Below, piece after piece: positions 51,335 through 63,900 of a stretch of DNA of 64,000 nt; the first letter of the stretch is position 1; every line of letters begins with the position of its first letter. The position numbers were made by a program, and so were the translations under genes. Under the pieces are notes generated by a model that worked only from the letters and a program-made list of their open reading frames with translations, made no database searches and was not told the DNA's origin. This DNA is from Parapristionchus giblindavisi (taxonomy: Eukaryota; Nematoda; Chromadorea; Rhabditida; Diplogasteridae), in the NCBI GenBank assembly GCA_943737045.1, contig CALSFV010000015.1:866501-930500 (forward strand), in the 5' to 3' direction.

Positions 51335-52699
51335 GCACGATTACTCACACCCCTGATAATAACTACATTTTTGAAATTTTTTCACATTTAATCACTTCAC
51401 TTTATCCAGATCAAGTAAGCGGTGGGTCACCGAATCTGTAGTGACATGATATGGTGACCCACCGCTTAGTAACTACATTACATTGACTTTTAGTAGAAAC
51501 GCATAAATATATTGATCTTTGGTCTTTGAACCGAATAAATGAATCGATAACAAACGACATATAAGGAAATTTTATCGATTACTCTTGGCATTATAACAAT
51601 GTGAATGAAATAGAAGTGAACTGAAAAAAAGAGTAAACAAAATGTTATTAAAAGAACATAAATTTTTGATGAAGAGTAATGTAATTGAAACCTAGAGAAA
51701 TAAACAAATCGAAAATCTCTCTACCCTTACAAAGGAAAAAAAATACTATTGAACTTCGATCAATAATAGGAGAGACAGTGAGAGAGAATGGTCTACCAGT
51801 TTAGAGTGAACGAAGATATTTAGAGAGAAAAGGTCTTGAGAGGAAAATGAGATTACGGTATCAATCACAACTCAGTAGTTGTTTGAACGGTTAACGAAGA
51901 GAGATAGAGAAAGAGAGAGAACGGAGGGAAACCAGTATATTTTGTAGAAAAATTTAAAAAAAGAAGAATGTAACCGCTATATGGGAAGAGGTAGAGTAGA
52001 ATCTATACAAATTCTACAGGGGGAATGAAGAAACCGGAGATTAGGATACGGAGGGGTACTGTAGGATATATCAATATTAAGTGCACAAATAACGGGGTCA
52101 AATTAGCATAAAAAGGATTACGGTAGTGGCCGATTACTGTAGAGTTGATTACAAATAACAAGTGCGAAGATAGTATGCTGCTGGGTGAACCGTAGTTGGG
52201 GAAAACATCGTATGAACATTAAGGAGGCTAATACATTCAGTAACAGAGAAGAAGAAAAAAAAGAATGAAGAATGATAGATCATTCACTATAACAACGCGA
52301 TAATCTCATCTAGCCGAGTCTATAGCGGTAAAGCGCACTAGGTCGGATTGGAACCGATGAATCAGGACCGAATGAATGAAAATTATTGCAATTGGTTATC
52401 ACCCAGTCGGTTCTCATCCGACCTAGCCCGATGCTGAACCAACACATAACGTAACAAGTGGAGAGATGAGCGATTACCAAAGACAACTGGAGATCAATAC
52501 CGTACTAACAACTAACATTAGAAGATGAATCGATAATCAATTATTGATTGGTGCATCAACAGTCTTTGGAGGAGAATGAGGAAGGGAATCATGGAATGAT
52601 GATGGAACTACCACACAACGATTATTCTGAAATCATAATTATCAATGTTACAACTTTCAATATTATTTTGGGCTACTGTACTACCATTGATGTATTGGT
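51335..52699. other. Intergenic, small hairpin and one MITE
   Basis: AAGCGGTGGGTCACC (about 51417-51431) pairs with GGTGACCCACCGCTT (about 51453-51467); part of this is also near 24600. A copy of the ACTAGGTCGGAT MITE is at 52336-52427. The rest (51500-52330) is AT- and GA-rich with several TACGGTA and TACTGTA heptamers and no gene. Confidence 0.5.
52336..52427. mobile_element. Foldback MITE, ACTAGGTCGGATGAGA ends (copy 2)
   Basis: ACTAGGTCGGATTGGAACCG at the left and CGGTTCTCATCCGACCTAG at the right; shares the TTGGTTATCA interior with copy 1 at 421-568. Confidence 0.65.
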
Positions 52700-55125
52700 T
52701 GGTGCATGAATTTTAGACTTTCCCCAATATTCGACAATTTGTTTAATTAATTAATCTATCTACGCCCGAGGCGCAACAGCAATTAAGTGAGCAATTAAGT
52801 TTGTTCCTTGAAACAACAATAGCCATCGTTCCCATATGAGACCGTTTGCGTAAGAGTCGACTAAAATATGTGAAATCTGGCACAGTGAAAAAATGAAATT
52901 TTGGGGATCGGGGTTCTCAATGGTGCTGATAACGATGGTCATGTTCATTTCTCATCTAAAGCCACCGTTGAGGCCAGACGACGTCGCGTTGAAATCGCGT
53001 TTTCAGTCACTTCTCCTCAACCGGTAGTACTAAAATTTGCAGACTATGCACCCAGGGGCAGAATTTGATGATTATCACGCCTGTCTAATTCATTTTTCAT
53101 GAAAAAGTTTCCGAAATTTTAAAAAATTGAATGACTCTCAATGGCAATTGTGTGTGAGTGAGATACATAGATCGGACCGTAATGACATCACGATCTCATA
53201 GAAAAAATTTCAGCCAATTTGTGGTAGGTACTTTCAAGAAAATCAACTTTAAGTGCAGTCAAATTGCCGTTGAAATAGAGGCAATACCGTCATTTGATCT
53301 ACCTCCTTGAGTCTTTTCCCCTGATCGATAGGCCCCCACGATCGATAAGACAGGCGGTCTCTTTCCTCTACTACTCTTCTCACCGATGAATTAAGGAACT
53401 CATGTTATGAGCATTGTGTGGGTACAAATTAAGATAACATTAACAATTTATCGTTGTTGTAGAGTAAAGAAACACACAGAGAGCAAACTTACCCAGATAT
53501 GGGGTAATCGTTACACAGCGTTTCAGCCCTGTGGGGAGAGCGGAAATAGAATTTTTGGCAAGATGCCAATAATGCACATCAACTGAGGGGGCGGAGTCTC
53601 TCTCCTCCGCGCCCTTGCATGCGTCGCGTGTCGCGTCGCGTGTCTCTAACTGTCTGCAGTCTCTCTCGCCTCTCTTTGTCTCTCTTTTTCTCTCGTCGCC
53701 TCGCTAAATTCCGCTCTCGAAACGCTGTGCGTTACCCAACAACGTGTATCGGGGTATTCGTTTGCCCATATTCGGGGTATTCTGATTACCCATGCATTTT
53801 GGAGAAAAAGATTACCAATCATTTTGTTAAATTGACAAGTGCATAATAGTCGAATGCTAGTTATATCAGTACATCCCGTTACCCTTTATTCGATCTAGCC
53901 TTTCCCCATTATTTTCATCTAGTTCGCTCCCGCCATAAAGATCGCGTAAGGCTGCATTCAACATTTGGGGTAATCGTTTGCCATGGTAATGGGGGTGGGT
54001 AATGATTTGCCAGGTCAATTCGCTCTCAGTGCAACACTCGAAAAAAAACAACTACATATTCAAATTAGAATGATAACAATTAAAGCATGTACTCCTCGAC
54101 AATACTACTACTCCTCTTCACTATAGATATCTATATAATGATCGTGGACGATGTTCATCATCGATGCGAACTCGTCCACTTCTTCATCGGAACTAATCTC
54201 ACAATAGTTCTTATGTTCTTCATTCCCTGTCTTCTGAGTACGAAGTACTCTGGATGATACTGTGTTTGGCTTCTGGAAAAGAAGTCAAAGTGGAAGGTGT
54301 TATCGACCGATGGACCTATGAAATGAAGAGGAGTAGTACTTATGTCTATAATTTCATACTTTAATTGTTTTAATTCTAATTTGAATAGTTGTTTTGTGAG
54401 TGTTCTTTCTTTACTCTACAACAACGATAAATTGTTAATGTTATCTTAATTTGTACCCACACAATGCTCATAACATGAGTTCCTTAATTCATCGGTGAGA
54501 AGAGTAGTAGAGGAAAGAGACCGCCTGTCTTATCGATCGTGGGGGCCTATCGATCAGGGGAAAAGACTCAAGGAGGTAGATCAAATGACGGTATTGCCTC
54601 TATTTCAACGGCAATTTGACTGCACTTAAAGTTGATTTTCTTGAAAGTACCTACCACAAATTGGCTGAAATTTTTTCTATGAGATCCTGAAGTCATTACG
54701 GTCCGATCTATGTATCTCACTCATACACAATTGTAATTGAGAGTTATTCAAATTTTTAAAATTTCGGAAAATTTTTCATGAAAAATGAATTAGACAGGCG
54801 TGATCGTCATCAAATTCTGCCCCTGGGTGCCTAGTCTGCAAATTTTAGTACTACCGGTTGAGGAGAAAAGGCTGAAAACGCGAATTCAACGCGACGTCGT
54901 CTGGCCTCAACGGTGGCTTTAGGTGAAAAATGAACATGACCATTGTTATCAGCACCATTGAGAAACCCGATCCCCAAAATTTCATTTTTTCACTGTGCCG
55001 GCACTTAGTCGATTCATACGCAAACGGCCTCATATATCCTTCTTTCGCATCGAAGGTATCTTACCAACAATTGAACAGCTTCAAACACACCCCACAAAAA
55101 GTCAGAAATTTATGCACCAACCTAA
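52700..55125. mobile_element. 2.4-kb inverted repeat with mariner-like outer ends, spanning a terminal exon
   Basis: The left arm (about 52830-53480) and the inverted right arm (about 54403-55036) share long blocks: CAACGGTGGC, ATCGATAGGCCCCCACGATC, CATAACATGAGTTCCTTAAT and TTATCGTTGTTGTAGAGTAA. The outermost ends TTGGTTGGTGCATGAATTTT (52700) and the inverted TTATGCACCAACCTAAT (about 55108-55124) resemble mariner terminal repeats (TTAGGTTGGTGCA). The loop contains the CACAGCGTTTC MITE (53514-53729), GGGGTAATCG-type repeats, and the last exon of the ZNF800-like gene (54108-54266). No transposase reading frame seen. Confidence 0.75.
53514..53729. mobile_element. MITE with CACAGCGTTTC ends and 5-bp target duplication (copy 3)
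   Basis: CACAGCGTTTC at 53514 and GAAACGCTGTG ending at 53729, flanked by CGTTA on both sides (53509-53513 and 53730-53734). The interior is in opposite orientation to copies 1 and 2 and more GC-rich, with a CGTCGCGTG repeat. It is nested in the loop of the 2.4-kb inverted repeat. Confidence 0.85.
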
Positions 55126-58100
55126 TATAATGAGAACAAAATGCATTAAAACATTAAATTATACATATTCTTAATGGAACGAAACTTACACCAATTCCAT
55201 TAGAGACTGGAGCTTTACGAGGCAATTGAACTTTATCGATTGATTGACGATTCTGTGCTGATGATGATGATCGATTCAATGAAGACTGTAGCAGCTGTGG
55301 AGGACGAGATGATGAGGATAATGATGATGAAGAAGGTACGGTAGGTATTACCGGTTGCTGACGGACTACAGAGACTGGCGTACGAACTACGGTAGATACG
55401 GTAGTCGAGGTTACGGTAGGCGCTACGGTAGTAGATGCAGTCGATGGAGGTACAACAGAAATGAGTGAAGGGGCGGAGACTGTCGATGATGTTGATGACG
55501 TCATCGTTGATGATGAAGTGATTGTAGATGCTCCAGCTGCTACAGGATGACGCACAAGACCGATTACGGTATCGGGAGTACGGTAGAGTTCACGACGAGC
55601 GGATGAAGCAGTCGATTTATCATCTGAATCACAAGAAATTATTGTATCTACCGTAATCATTAATAATATGATTGTATACTCAACTCAAAGTTTCTCGACC
55701 TGACAATGAGAATTGTGCTTTAGGAAATTCAAAATTTTCAATATAAAACATATTTAAATAATATTTACCAAGTTTCGCCATATCCGTATCCGGATCATCT
55801 GCATCAACAAAGTACATCTCATCATCCCCTCCTGGTCTTTGATCTTTGGGTAACTAAAATGAATCGATTATCGATCGATCAAGACATAACCTACAGTATA
55901 CCTCCAATAAACTGCTAGCGTGGATGAGTTTGAGTGGAGACTTCTTAGGTGATGCCTTATTGGGAACTCTGAATTATCGATTGATATTGATCGTAGCTTA
56001 CAGTACCCTCCATCTTACCTGCTAGGACCAAGAATCTTTTCCTCAATCACAGGATTGGGCAAATATGGAGTGGTACTCATGATCGATACGATCTGGAAAT
56101 CAATAAATCAATAAGTCGAAATCAATATATCAATTTTAAAAAATCAATAACCATTCCAGAGGTGAAGACCGAACGGCCAGGCGATACGGTATGTGCCATG
56201 AATGTTAATTGATCCGCCTGAGACGAAAGGGGTTCAGATAATATAAATAATAATAATAATAATTATTATTATTATTAATTGAATAGTATCATTAATCGTA
56301 AACAATAGAAAACAATAATATCTCACTTGTTCTTTGGTCATGCAGGGAATACCAGGTTGCAAGTTGGGAGCATCTTTGATCTTGGGACAACCTCCGCGCT
56401 GCAATCAGAGATCAAAGATCATTCATACTACATTTCTTCATTTGATGAAGCACCCTTGTGGTGTACGATAAATAAATAAAATAAAATAAAATAAAATAAA
56501 ATAATTAATTAATAAATAAATAAATAAATAAACATACCATCAGATGATGTCTCATATCGATACAGAAGAAGGCTCCAACTCCGCACAAACTACACTTCAA
56601 TCTCATAACACGAATATGTCCAACCATGTGACGACGTCCATCCTGACATATTACATCAATCAATATTTTATCTTATTTTCGATCAATAATCAATTACTAT
56701 ACGATAGCAGATATCTGTCGTCAATCAATACTTTCAGAGAATATATTGATTGACTTACTCTGATATTTGACAATGACTCCAGACAGTATTCGCACTCAAA
56801 TCGATCTACTGAGCCTTCCTTCGTCGGATCCTTCAGCACTTGCTGAAATGGAATACGGTAAGAGATACGGTAGATTATCGATTGATTACCTTGAGTCCAG
56901 CAAAGAACAACTTCTGCTGTCCCTCGCTGAGATAGACTGGCACATCTGCTAGATCTGACTTCTTCTTGTACTTATCATTCTCTTCCTCACCGACAATCTA
57001 AAATGAGGATTACGGTAGATCAAAACTAATCAATACTGACACCTACCAAGAAATCATCTCCCGAATCGATAAGGTTTCCGAGGTTCTGCTTTCGCTTGCT
57101 GCGTGAAATATTCTCTGAAAGAATGGATTACTATTATACTCAGCCATGGTAACGTTGTTCGTTCAAATCGAAATGATACTCAGTCATATCAACAAATGAT
57201 ACTCAGTTACATACGTTGGTATCCTTTGACGCTGGAAATTAAAATCGGGCGGGACATTGTCAAGTTGAGTAATTTCCTAATAACTTTTTTAAAGCGAATT
57301 TTGACTAAATCGAGAGGGTCGGGTTCCCCAAACCAGGTGGGTACTGCAAGCGACAATGCGCCCGCGTATGCTCAGTCATATCTACAAATGATACCGTACC
57401 ATTAGCCTCCTTCTTCTTCTCCACAACGTGTTTGCCGGCACGCGGTGTGTACAGGAATTTCTCCTTCTCCTTCTCTTTCGACCTATAAACAACACATGAA
57501 ATACAAAACCAACAACTAACATGTTTTAGGCGAAAAGTTTTTAAAAAACTGACCTGAGCTTAGGCGGAGTCGCCTTTTTCTCGGGTTTCCTACAATAGCA
57601 AAATAAATATACTGAATTTTCAAATATATTTATTCTGCTATTTTAATATTTGAACCCTGAAAATAACTCACTTGGTCTTATTCGGAGTCATTCCATTGGA
57701 TGATGCTTGTTCGGGTACGAGTTTGGGTGGTTTCGTAATTTTCTCGTCTAATCTTTGATCTTTGCCCATTCCTACCGTATCCATCTCGTCCGATTCCATC
57801 CATCGTGGACGTTTTCTGTCACGCGATGGACGAACTGCAGTCGATGACGCTGATGCCACTTCCGCTTGGGCCTCCTGAACGGAAATGAGGATATTGATTG
57901 ACTACCGTAATCTTGCATGATACATTACGACTCACATCGCTATCAACCTCTTCAGTCTTCACAATTGCATCAGCTATCTCTTCACTTTTCCTTTTCGATG
58001 ACCGTTTAACAGGGACAACATGATGCTGTAAATGGAACAAATTATTTGAGTACGCTATTGTGCTCGATTCCGAATTACGTTCATCGAAATATCATGAATG

Positions 58101-60985
58101 CAATACCTTCTTCTTGTTGTGCTTCGAAGTTGTCTTCTTGACAGGCTGCAAACATATCATTTTCGAAATGTAAACTAATCAATAATCAATATCCAATAAG
58201 GACATACAGATGGCTTCCATCGACCAGTCTGATCACACTTCTTGGGACGGCCACGCTTACGAACAACCGGAGTCTCGACCTGCAGTAGATCGTGTGACCC
58301 AATGACAATTGATATGACCCGATTGAACTACCGTACCTCATCCATCTCCTGATTCGCTTCATATGTCTCTCCGAGTGTTTCTACCGTATTCTTTACAAGA
58401 TCGGAAACACATTCTGATATATCATCGATCTACAACGTTGAACAATTGCATACATGATTAAGTATAGTTAATAAATATAATAATAACATTAAATATAAAT
58501 ATAATATTATTAAATAAATGTACTTCTTGTTCTTGATCAGCATCACTATCATCCGTTTGATTATCATTCTGAAATCAATCAATATCAGGGGATTACCGTA
58601 TTCACAGCAAGACAATCATACCATAGAGTCGGGACTTGATTCAAATGATGTGGAGGACTTCTTGCTTTTCGAACGCTCCTGTAAAAGATCAAAGATCAAT
58701 TTTATATTTAAAATAGCATGTGAATCAATCAATAAATAGCATGACTACAGTACCTCAGGAGTGGATGATCGTTGTGAGACAGCAGTGAGCACAGGAGGTT
58801 CTTCATAATCATCATTGGACTTGGCAACTTCATCTTCCTCTTCTTCTTCATCCATCTCTCCATCATCATCATCACCATCTTCATCGGTTGAGTGTTCACC
58901 ACTAGACTTTGGATCAAGGGAAGATGCACGTTTCGGCTAAACACAATATTTACAGTAACCAATCAATATTTGTAATAACCAATCAATATTTGTAGTAACC
59001 AATCAATGCTTCTAATAACCAATCAATATTATACAAACAAAACAACCAGTGAATACAATATCGACATAGAAATTACATTTACTTTAATAACAGCTTGAAT
59101 ATCATTGATTTAGAATGAAATGAAACTCACAGCAGTTCTCTTTCCGGGCTTACTAGCAATATACTCAGCCCTCTTCTTTTCATGCTCATCTTTGATAGCT
59201 TTGTGTTTAGTGGCTACATGTCTCTCAACTCCATTGCGGCTGCAAATATACACAATATTCAGAATGCACTCGCCGCACCACCTCACTACACCACACGCTA
59301 CCGTACCTCCACATTTGTCTAGCACACAACAGACATGGATAACGCTTCTCTCCACCAGCTAGAATCATCGATCGAGTGTGCCTTACTGTACAATGGTATG
59401 CGAGGCTCTGCAATTCGAATTATCGTGCGACTGATGGTGCATAGAGTGCGCCACCAAGGGCGACGTTTCTCAGAAAACGATACCATTATCGAATGGAAAG
59501 GCTTGATATCCGCACACTGTTGATGATCACACTGCAATTTCAATCACTTCGTTAATTATCAATCGATAAAGTGATAAAACCAAACAAATACCTTGAAGAG
59601 GACGAAATTTCCACATTTGACTCCGTGTTTATCGAAACGTTTAATGACTTCCATCTATAATATCACATACCTTTACTTTCTTTTAATAATAATATTTACA
59701 CGTATTCATCAAATAAAAATGAAACGAGTGATGATAAAATGAAATATTATTTATTATTTTATTATTTATAAAAATAAAAGTTATCACTCTCACCTCCGTA
59801 GCAGTGAATGAACGACTCTGTTGATTATCGTTCTTTTGGAATTTTCGATTGCGCAAATTCATATCTTGATATCTACAAGACATTGAATGATTAGAATAAT
59901 GAATTAGGTTATGTATAATAAATAAATAAATAAATAAACAAATAAATATACCTGCTTGAATTATCGACAGGCATAGCTACGATGACATTGTCTGGATTCA
60001 CTGCTTCCTTCATTGCCAGATTGTACGGAAGCGTGCCAACGACCTGACATGAGACTAATAGAGATCAAAGACCAAAGATCAAAGATCAACCTTCTGATAT
60101 CCATTCTCGATCGTAGTCACAGGCACTTGTTTGCAGATTCGAGGGAGGGTGAAGAGGTTGAGGATTTCCTGAGGAGGCAGATACAGTAACCCGAATGAAC
60201 AACACTGCCCAATCTACAGTATCCCATCACTACAGTATCCCATCACTACAGTACCCAAGCGAGATGAAACTTACTGCTGATCCGGCAATAGGCACAGGCT
60301 CCAACTCGAGTCGCTTAGCGAATGAATTCAAAATGTTCAATCTCTTCTTAGTGGCGTATTTATCTGTAAACATTATAAAGATATAATGAAGATATAAAAG
60401 GCATACCCCAAGCTAATTTTACTCTCCGCATTGGCTATACTCTCTCGCAGATAAAGAAAGTGAGAGTGTGGCCAGAGCGGATAGTTTCAAATTTGGGGTG
60501 TACCTTTAAATAATGACAAAACGCACCTTCATTAGCCTCATCTTCCTCTCTTTCTTCTCTTGTTCTATTTGATAGCAGAGCCTGTGCATGGGTGACACGA
60601 CAGAATGATCGTTTGTGAGCGATGAAGTTGATCGCAGAACGGAATAGATTGCGACAGTATCTAAATATTCGATAATTAATAATATTATTTAAATAAATAA
60701 TATTAATAAATAACCTGCACTCGATGAGTATATCGCATTCGTCGTAGAGTAACTTCTTCACCTCTTGTGTACCTTCCTTGACAAACTTCTCCAGGCCTTT
60801 CAGACCTTAAAGATTTAATTTAACTCATGGAACAAATATCACACATTTATCTTAAAACCTATCTTCATGAATTATAAATCTAAATTATTATTAAAATTAT
60901 TTATTATAATTATATTAAAAATATTACCCTCAACTCCAGTATTCATTGATGGATGAAGAAGACCAACGTCTTCTCTGCTGGTCAT
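54108..60985 (-). CDS. ZNF800-like multi-zinc-finger nuclear protein
   Basis: Likely transcriptional regulator. The ATG at 60983-60985 gives MTSREDVGLL. The second exon (about 60716-60806) and third (about 60529-60662) read FVKEGTQEVKKLLYDE, then IECRYCRNLFRSAINFIAHK and RSFC, closely matching the N-terminal C2HC finger region of animal ZNF800. Two C2H2 fingers follow: CDHQQCADIKPFHS to CTVRH (about 59380-59650) and YPCLLCARQMWSRNGVERHV, then ATKH (about 59200-59370). The middle is acidic or basic low complexity (about 58757-58935) with an AT-hook, RKRGRPKK (near 58250), and long basic exons to about 57420. A C2HC finger, CSLCGAGAFFCIDMRHHLMR, then GGC, spans 56380-56600 and continues GIPCMTKEQAD and FTSG. 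A Ser/Thr-rich exon (about 55190-55625) and an acidic last exon (54108-54266, ending DIYSEEE) close the gene. The last intron holds an inverted-repeat arm. Boundaries are by eye. Confidence 0.85.
57208..57372. repeat. Diverged copy of the 3998-4203 repeat, intronic
   Basis: GACGCTGGAAATTAAAATCG, GACTAAATCGAGAGGGTCGG and GCGACAATGCGCCCGCGTAT match the units at 4207-4418. Intron of the ZNF800-like gene. Confidence 0.55.
60396..60513. mobile_element. TTAA foldback MITE, AGGCACACC family
   Basis: AAAAGGCATACCCCAAGC left and TTTGGGGTGTACCTTTAAA right; arms CTCCGCATTGGCTATACTCT and GTGTGGCCAGAGCGGATAG. Intron of the ZNF800-like gene. Confidence 0.8.
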
Positions 60986-63900
60986 TTCATATATTGATCC
61001 TTTCTTCTATCGATCGATCTATTCTGAAATGTCAACTATTATAATATAATAATAATAAATTTATCAGACCTCGGAGAGTATTATGAAATAATTATTATTA
61101 CTTGTATTATATTAACTATACAAAAAATGAAAACTTATGATATCAAGCCATGAATGATATATTGATTACACATTATAATTCACTATCGCTATTCACTCGC
61201 TTTATTATTCAAAATTATATTATTCTTTCGCGATTAACATGTCGATAAATGTATTCTAATAGCGCTGGCACAATAAAGGATGACAATGTTCTCTTTTGTC
61301 AAATACTTACTATATTTTATTAATTACTATACCAGACACAAATTGCAAAGAAATGAAACTTCTACCCACTATGGCATGCTAACTTGCGAAAACGTAACTT
61401 GTAACTTGCGAAAACGAAAGCTAAACTTTTATTTCAAAATTCATCCAGTTCATGGGACATCATCATTTTACTATTTTGCTTATCATAATTTTCCATTTTC
61501 CAGTAACATCATTCAAAAGGATTCATTCCAATGAAAATTGTTTAGCTTGGTGAAAATTTACTGTTCGGACTATAGTCTATGTCAGATGGAAATTACAATA
61601 CATTTTATTTTATTTCTCAAAACGTCATCAATTTTGAACTTTAAAAAAAGTCTGCTTTGATTTTTTTGCAAAGATATGAATTGAAGAAGTAGTTCAATTG
61701 ATATAACGATAAACAATTTGGATACAATATTTATTATTAATTAAATTTGAACCATAGTGGAAGGGGAAATAATAGAGAATCGATTTTTCGAGTCCACTCG
61801 TAAATGGATTCACTACCTCTAGCCTACACAAAGAAGAAAATGCATTAATATTATCTTCTTATTCGGTATTTGGAAATTCGCGAAATACAAAAGATGTATA
61901 AAGAAGATCTAAGGAAGAATGTGAATCAAAATAATCTGAAGACCAGGGGATGATGCATTTATACAAGAATAAAATGAAAGACAATCGTGAATTCGTTTGA
62001 AAGACGGAGAATGGTAAAATGGATCGCAAAACGAAGAAATATTCATTTCTCCATAAAAGAACTCCTGTTGACGTATTAATATTGAGTTGAGTTTATAGGG
62101 AATTGATACTCAAAACACAAAGGTCTACTTGAGATAACCTGGGATAATCATGAATTTAGCGTGGCAAGAGGGTTTTCAACTAGCAAAAATTCATTTTCAA
62201 TGAATTTATACAAGTTCATAGAATAAAGTTCGCAGAAAAGTTAATATGTTAAAGGATTCATAAGGTCGTTTAACCTCAGAAACGACTTTTAAAGAATAAC
62301 TCAGGCGCATGCAATCGAACATTACGTAAATAGACTAAGTATACATTGATTGATTCGTAGAATATTCGATACACTACCAGTTCTCAACTACCACTCACAC
62401 CCATATCGATTGCGAAATGCCATTAATTGATTTTACAAAACTGTCGGAAAAGATGAACACAACTCAATTTTGATTATTTAATCTTGAACCACTTCAAGGA
62501 AGCACGAATGTCGAAGCATTACGACTATGCCAAAAAGTGTGGCAAAAGATCAGAAATACAAAAAATAATGCTAAAAATATGTGCATATCTCTCTTGAAAA
62601 AGGATAAAAATCATGCCCAAAAATGCATGTTACGCTTTATTCTTCAACTAGTTCACTTGATTTTATTCAACAAATAAAATATATATTAACTCTTTAAATA
62701 AATATTTCCGAGTTTTGAAGATGATGAACCAATATGACCGACATGACGTCAAATTCTCGGGAGAAATATTTTTAGTAAGTGAAAGATGGGAAATGTACCA
62801 GATCTCAACGTAGCCTTCGTCAGCTATGCGATATGCCGATTGACTGAACTATTGCAGCTTCAGACTGAATAAAACAATTACAAAAAATATTTAATAAAAA
62901 CTATCTGAACTTAGGCAAAGTACGTTACTGTCTTTAACGAAATATTCGGTAATTTTTGCAAACATTCGGAACAATAAAATTAAATAAAGTTGAAGGATAA
63001 AATCAAGACGTAGAAATAATTGTTTCATTCTCCATGGGGTACACATAACTGGCACACAGAAAACGTTAAGAGTAAGAAATAAATATTTTAACATGTTAGA
63101 ATAAGTGAAATGCTATTTAAATTTTCGCAAACGACAAAGGTATTGATCGTAACGTTGTTAGGATCAGAAAAATATATAACGACCTCTCATTGTCTCATAT
63201 GACCATAGAATATAGAGGAAATAACAAAGTAAAGGATATTTAAATCATATGATAGATATTATTTATCGATTTCGATCTTTCAGTACGGCAAAGACAACTA
63301 GCTAATTCAGAGAGTATAAATTATCATCTTGATATTGGCACATAACTGAATGCATGCGAACTCCATCTACGTCAGTAAATCTGCGAAAAAATATAGAGCC
63401 GAATTTTATTAAAATTTAAAAAATAAATGAAAAAAGATCAGTTTGCGATCACCAGAATGTAGCGCGCCTTCAAGTACCGTGCGCGCTTTTCAAGCGCAAA
63501 GACGCATTCTTCGCACATGCCTTGCATTTTTTCAAGTTTTCTCGTGCTTCTTGTGTTTTTCGTAAGTGTCCCTCAGTTGACGAAATGAGAATGTCTGCCC
63601 ACTGGTCCTTTGAAATGAATCTTATTCGATTTCTTCATCTCGCTTCTCCTACTATCGATCAAGCGATTTGTCGTTCGAGTAGAATTCATTGATGTTCTCG
63701 CCTCATTAGTCATAACTCTCCTTATCTCACTCATTTAGCTGGAATCATCACCTTCTGCAGGCTCCCTTTCCTTTTCATCTCACTCACACACTGACGGGGG
63801 AGTCAATCCTTTCTTTATGCTTTCAACAAACATCACCATTGAGTTCTTGTAACGATAGCTTCATTCCATCTCTTTCCTCTAAGTCATCGAATTCATTCGT

